The notes under the pieces: model-generated
Told to the model about the DNA's origin: nothing
The model's input: the letters and a program-made list of their open reading frames with translations, nothing else
Databases searched by the model: none
In this document: positions 61,560 to 64,000 of the stretch, piece by piece
How positions within the stretch are numbered: the first letter of the stretch is position 1
How the letters are laid out: each line of letters starts with the position of its first letter
Assembly (NCBI RefSeq): GCF_008151785.1
Contig: NZ_CP036523.1
Location: 2,034,019 to 2,098,018 of the forward strand
Direction of reading: 5' to 3'
DNA from: Peptacetobacter hiranonis
Lineage (GTDB): Bacteria > Bacillota > Clostridia > Peptostreptococcales > Peptostreptococcaceae
Length of the DNA: 64,000 bases
Position numbers and translations under genes: made by a program

Positions 61560-64000
61560 TTAATACTCTTCTTTGTCAAATAACCTTTGACTTTCTTTGT
61601 AATATTTTTTTGCTTTTTCAAATTCTTCTAGTTTTGTATAATTCTCTGCTATTTTATAAGCTATATGACCAGATTCAGGATTAATTTCTAATGCTTTTTT
61701 ATAGTATTCAATTGATTTATTATATTTTCTTTTCATTGCATACATCCACCCTAAAGCAGCAAGTAATTTGTAATCATCTTTATTAAATTCTAAAGCCTTT
61801 TCAAATTCTTCCAAAGCAAGATTATATTTTTTTAGTCTATAGTAACATTCTCCTATATACATATTAGTATATTTTGATACCTCTATATTTTCTAAAATAT
61901 ATGTATATATATCTATAGCCTTTTCAAATTTTTCTTCTCCTTTGTAAGTATGTGCCTTTGTGTGTAATGCATTAATGTTATTTGGATCTATTTTTAAAAC
62001 TTTATTGCATAATATCTTTGCCATATGATACTTACCAATGTCAAGATTTACTTTTGCTTTTAAGTTTAATGCCGATATACAATTTTCATCTTCATCTAAA
62101 GCTCTATCTATTATTTCCAAAGCACTGTCATAGTCATAATTAACATATAAATCAAATGCTGCTTCTAGTTGAGTTTCTAAATCTAGCTCCTCAATCTCAT
62201 ACATTGGTTTAAATTCATATTCTAGGCTATCTCCTTTTTGAGCATTTTCCCATCTTGTAAGAAGCTGTAAGTTTTCTACAACAGTTTTTCCACCTTTTGA
62301 TAGAGGTACTATATGATCTATCTGGAAATATCTTTTATTCTTACTAGAATATGTTCCACTTGCACTTTCATATTCACCATTTTTATTTTTAAATTTTTCG
62401 TAAACTGCGTCCGTAATTCTTCTCCACTCTTTTATATCTAATTCTTTTATTTTATACAACGGCATTTTTTCATAATCAATAGGATTTGCTTTTACCTCAG
62501 GCTTAGATGCATCTTTATTTAAAAGCATATTTCTTATTTCTCTATCTATTTCGGATTTAAATAAAGATATATCGTTATTAAAATAGATTTTCCATCCTAA
62601 TTTTTCATCTTCCCATTTTTTATTTATATAGTTAAACTCTTGAATCCTATTAAATTCATTATTTACTATTTCAGATGCTAATTTTCCTATATTAAAATCA
62701 TCTCTTCCTTCAAAAGGAACATATACTGGTTTTTCTCCTGTTAAATTATAATAGAATAGTAAATCCTTTATATCCTCTTCATTAAATCCAATTTCTAAAT
62801 CATATCCATCGAATATTTCTTTTTCAATATAGTTATAAAGTGAATTAAACTCTTTATCTGATACTTTTTCATCTAGTATTCCATTATTTTTAAATATATA
62901 TTCCATATTTTCAATAAGTTGCTCATATGGATCTTTTAAATGTTCAAATACTAATACTTCACAAATTTTATCCATTTCATTTTCTTCATCAAATATATTA
63001 AATGTGTAAGATCCAACTGGTACTAATGACATATAGTTTTTTTCTTTCCATTTATTCTCAATAGAAGAATCCATAAATTTTGCAAATTCTTCTATCATTT
63101 TTATAGAAACTGTTCTAGTACATAATTTTTTCGTTTCTTTTTTACTATCTTCAAATTCATTTCCAATAATTAAGTTTTTAGGACTTATCCAGTTTATCCT
63201 ATCTTTCCAATCATCTATAAAACTTACAATATATGCTTTTTCTGTACCGCCAGCACTTTTACCTCTAAGCCCTCTTCCTATCATCTGATTCATAAGTATT
63301 GATGATGTAGTTGGTCTTGTTAAAAATACTGTTTCAACATCTGGTATATCAGTGCCCTCAGTTAATATATTTACATTAATTAAAACATCTAGTTTGCCAT
63401 TTCTAAAGTTAGATATTTTTATTTCATTTTCCTGATTACTTATAGTTACACCTGTATATGCATCTTTTATACTAGAAACAACATAGTCACTTTTTATTCC
63501 CTTTTGATTAAAAAGTGCACTAAGAGTTATCGCATGATTTACATTAAGAGCAAATACAAGACATTTACCATATTTTTCTTTATTATTTATATAATGATTA
63601 ACTATATAATTATTTCTTTCTTTATTTAAAGCTATGTCTGACGCTATATCATCTGGTATATTTTTAAAATTTTTAACAGCTTGTAATTCATAGCTTGTAA
63701 GTTCTCTATCCACCTTGTATTTTGTTTCTAATTCTATAAATTCTGGTGTTGATAATATACTATTATTTATCAATGTTTTTAAATCTACACTGTAACATAT
63801 TCCATCAGTAAATATTTTACCTAATAGTCCTTCTTCCTTTTGATTTGTTCTCATTGGTGTAGCTGTAAGGCCTAATATTTTAAATTTATTTTTACATGTA
63901 GATTTTAATAAATCAATTATACGTCTATATGTTTTAGCTGTTGCATGATGCGCTTCGTCTATAACTAGGCATACATTATCTTTATTGTTAACTAGCCAAT
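61560..64000 (-). CDS. SF2 helicase - HNH - TPR fusion protein, N-terminus off the right edge
   Basis: The frame is open to the window's end; at least 812 residues are visible. First comes the end of a DEAD-like domain: VIDEAHHATAKTYRRIIDLL (DEAH) and LGLTATPMRT (motif III). Helicase C follows, with NILTEGTDIPDVETVF and MIGRGLRG (motifs V and VI). A long middle region has no recognised fold. An HNH motif then reads QIDHIVPLSKGGKTVVENLQ with a later NAQKGD. About six TPR repeats fill the last 190 residues, up to the stop. The order helicase-nuclease-TPR resembles restriction or anti-phage proteins, but I do not recognise a named system. ATG 63854 is internal. Confidence 0.87.
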   Translation of the reverse strand, partial: WLVNNKDNVCLVIDEAHHATAKTYRRIIDLLKSTCKNKFKILGLTATPMRTNQKEEGLLGKIFTDGICYSVDLKTLINNSILSTPEFIELETKYKVDRELTSYELQAVKNFKNIPDDIASDIALNKERNNYIVNHYINNKEKYGKCLVFALNVNHAITLSALFNQKGIKSDYVVSSIKDAYTGVTISNQENEIKISNFRNGKLDVLINVNILTEGTDIPDVETVFLTRPTTSSILMNQMIGRGLRGKSAGGTEKAYIVSFIDDWKDRINWISPKNLIIGNEFEDSKKETKKLCTRTVSIKMIEEFAKFMDSSIENKWKEKNYMSLVPVGSYTFNIFDEENEMDKICEVLVFEHLKDPYEQLIENMEYIFKNNGILDEKVSDKEFNSLYNYIEKEIFDGYDLEIGFNEEDIKDLLFYYNLTGEKPVYVPFEGRDDFNIGKLASEIVNNEFNRIQEFNYINKKWEDEKLGWKIYFNNDISLFKSEIDREIRNMLLNKDASKPEVKANPIDYEKMPLYKIKELDIKEWRRITDAVYEKFKNKNGEYESASGTYSSKNKRYFQIDHIVPLSKGGKTVVENLQLLTRWENAQKGDSLEYEFKPMYEIEELDLETQLEAAFDLYVNYDYDSALEIIDRALDEDENCISALNLKAKVNLDIGKYHMAKILCNKVLKIDPNNINALHTKAHTYKGEEKFEKAIDIYTYILENIEVSKYTNMYIGECYYRLKKYNLALEEFEKALEFNKDDYKLLAALGWMYAMKRKYNKSIEYYKKALEINPESGHIAYKIAENYTKLEEFEKAKKYYKESQRLFDKEEY

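Noticed and set aside
63701-63854. ATG 63854 as the start of the helicase-HNH-TPR gene
   Set aside because: The frame continues upstream with DEAH and LTATP helicase motifs to the window edge, so this ATG is internal.

Overview
The window is low-GC, AT-rich DNA from an anaerobic Firmicute. A complete Rnf ferredoxin:NAD+ oxidoreductase operon, the maf-radC-mreBCD-PBP2 order, GGAGG-type ribosome sites, frequent TTG starts, AddAB rather than RecBCD, and a CcpA-like LacI regulator all point to Clostridia. Peptostreptococcaceae (relatives of Clostridioides/Peptostreptococcus) is my best guess. This is inference from gene content; no 16S gene is present.

Layout. 1-6743 (minus): maf-radC-mreBCD and a PBP2 transpeptidase cut by the left edge, a cell-shape operon. 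7117-12220 (minus): rnfCDGEAB. 12221-12832 is AT-rich with no convincing gene. 12833-20371 (minus): an SH3/NlpC-P60 wall hydrolase, then polA-coaE-lytic transglycosylase-peptide-binding lipoprotein. 20372-21069: tRNA-Leu(CAA), its terminator, and a candidate minus-strand small RNA with a C-rich loop. 21070-27800 (minus): a secreted heptad-repeat protein with an MMPL/RND exporter, a TetR regulator and an ABC exporter; the MMPL promoter carries two similar pseudo-palindromes. 28149-31197: LysR, DUF896, MocR-type regulator, and a strong 6S RNA candidate. 31198-33665: a CcpA-like gene split by an IS3-family element. 33977-40476: acpP, nucleoid-associated protein, RluA-type pseudouridine synthase, YbaK deacylase, an ABC-2 exporter, nadK and a YfcE-type phosphoesterase. 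A second identical IS copy at 40501-41954 sits in the loop of a terminator hairpin. 41976-43226: CorC/CNNM membrane protein.

43417-60614 (minus) is the most striking region: seven consecutive genes for double-strand-end processing. The order of transcription is an AddB-like protein without Walker A or nuclease domain, a UvrD-type helicase, a stand-alone Fe-S PD-(D/E)XK nuclease, addB, addA, sbcD, sbcC. A LexA-type box (GAAC-N4-GTTC) lies just downstream of the -10 of the first gene. The first three genes look like a second AddAB/RecBCD-like machine split into three polypeptides. At the right edge, after a short-chain dehydrogenase, is the C-terminal part of an SF2 helicase fused to an HNH nuclease motif and a TPR array, with a defence-like architecture.

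The two IS copies are identical 1454-bp direct repeats with different 3-bp target duplications (TAA and ATC), so they are separate recent insertions.
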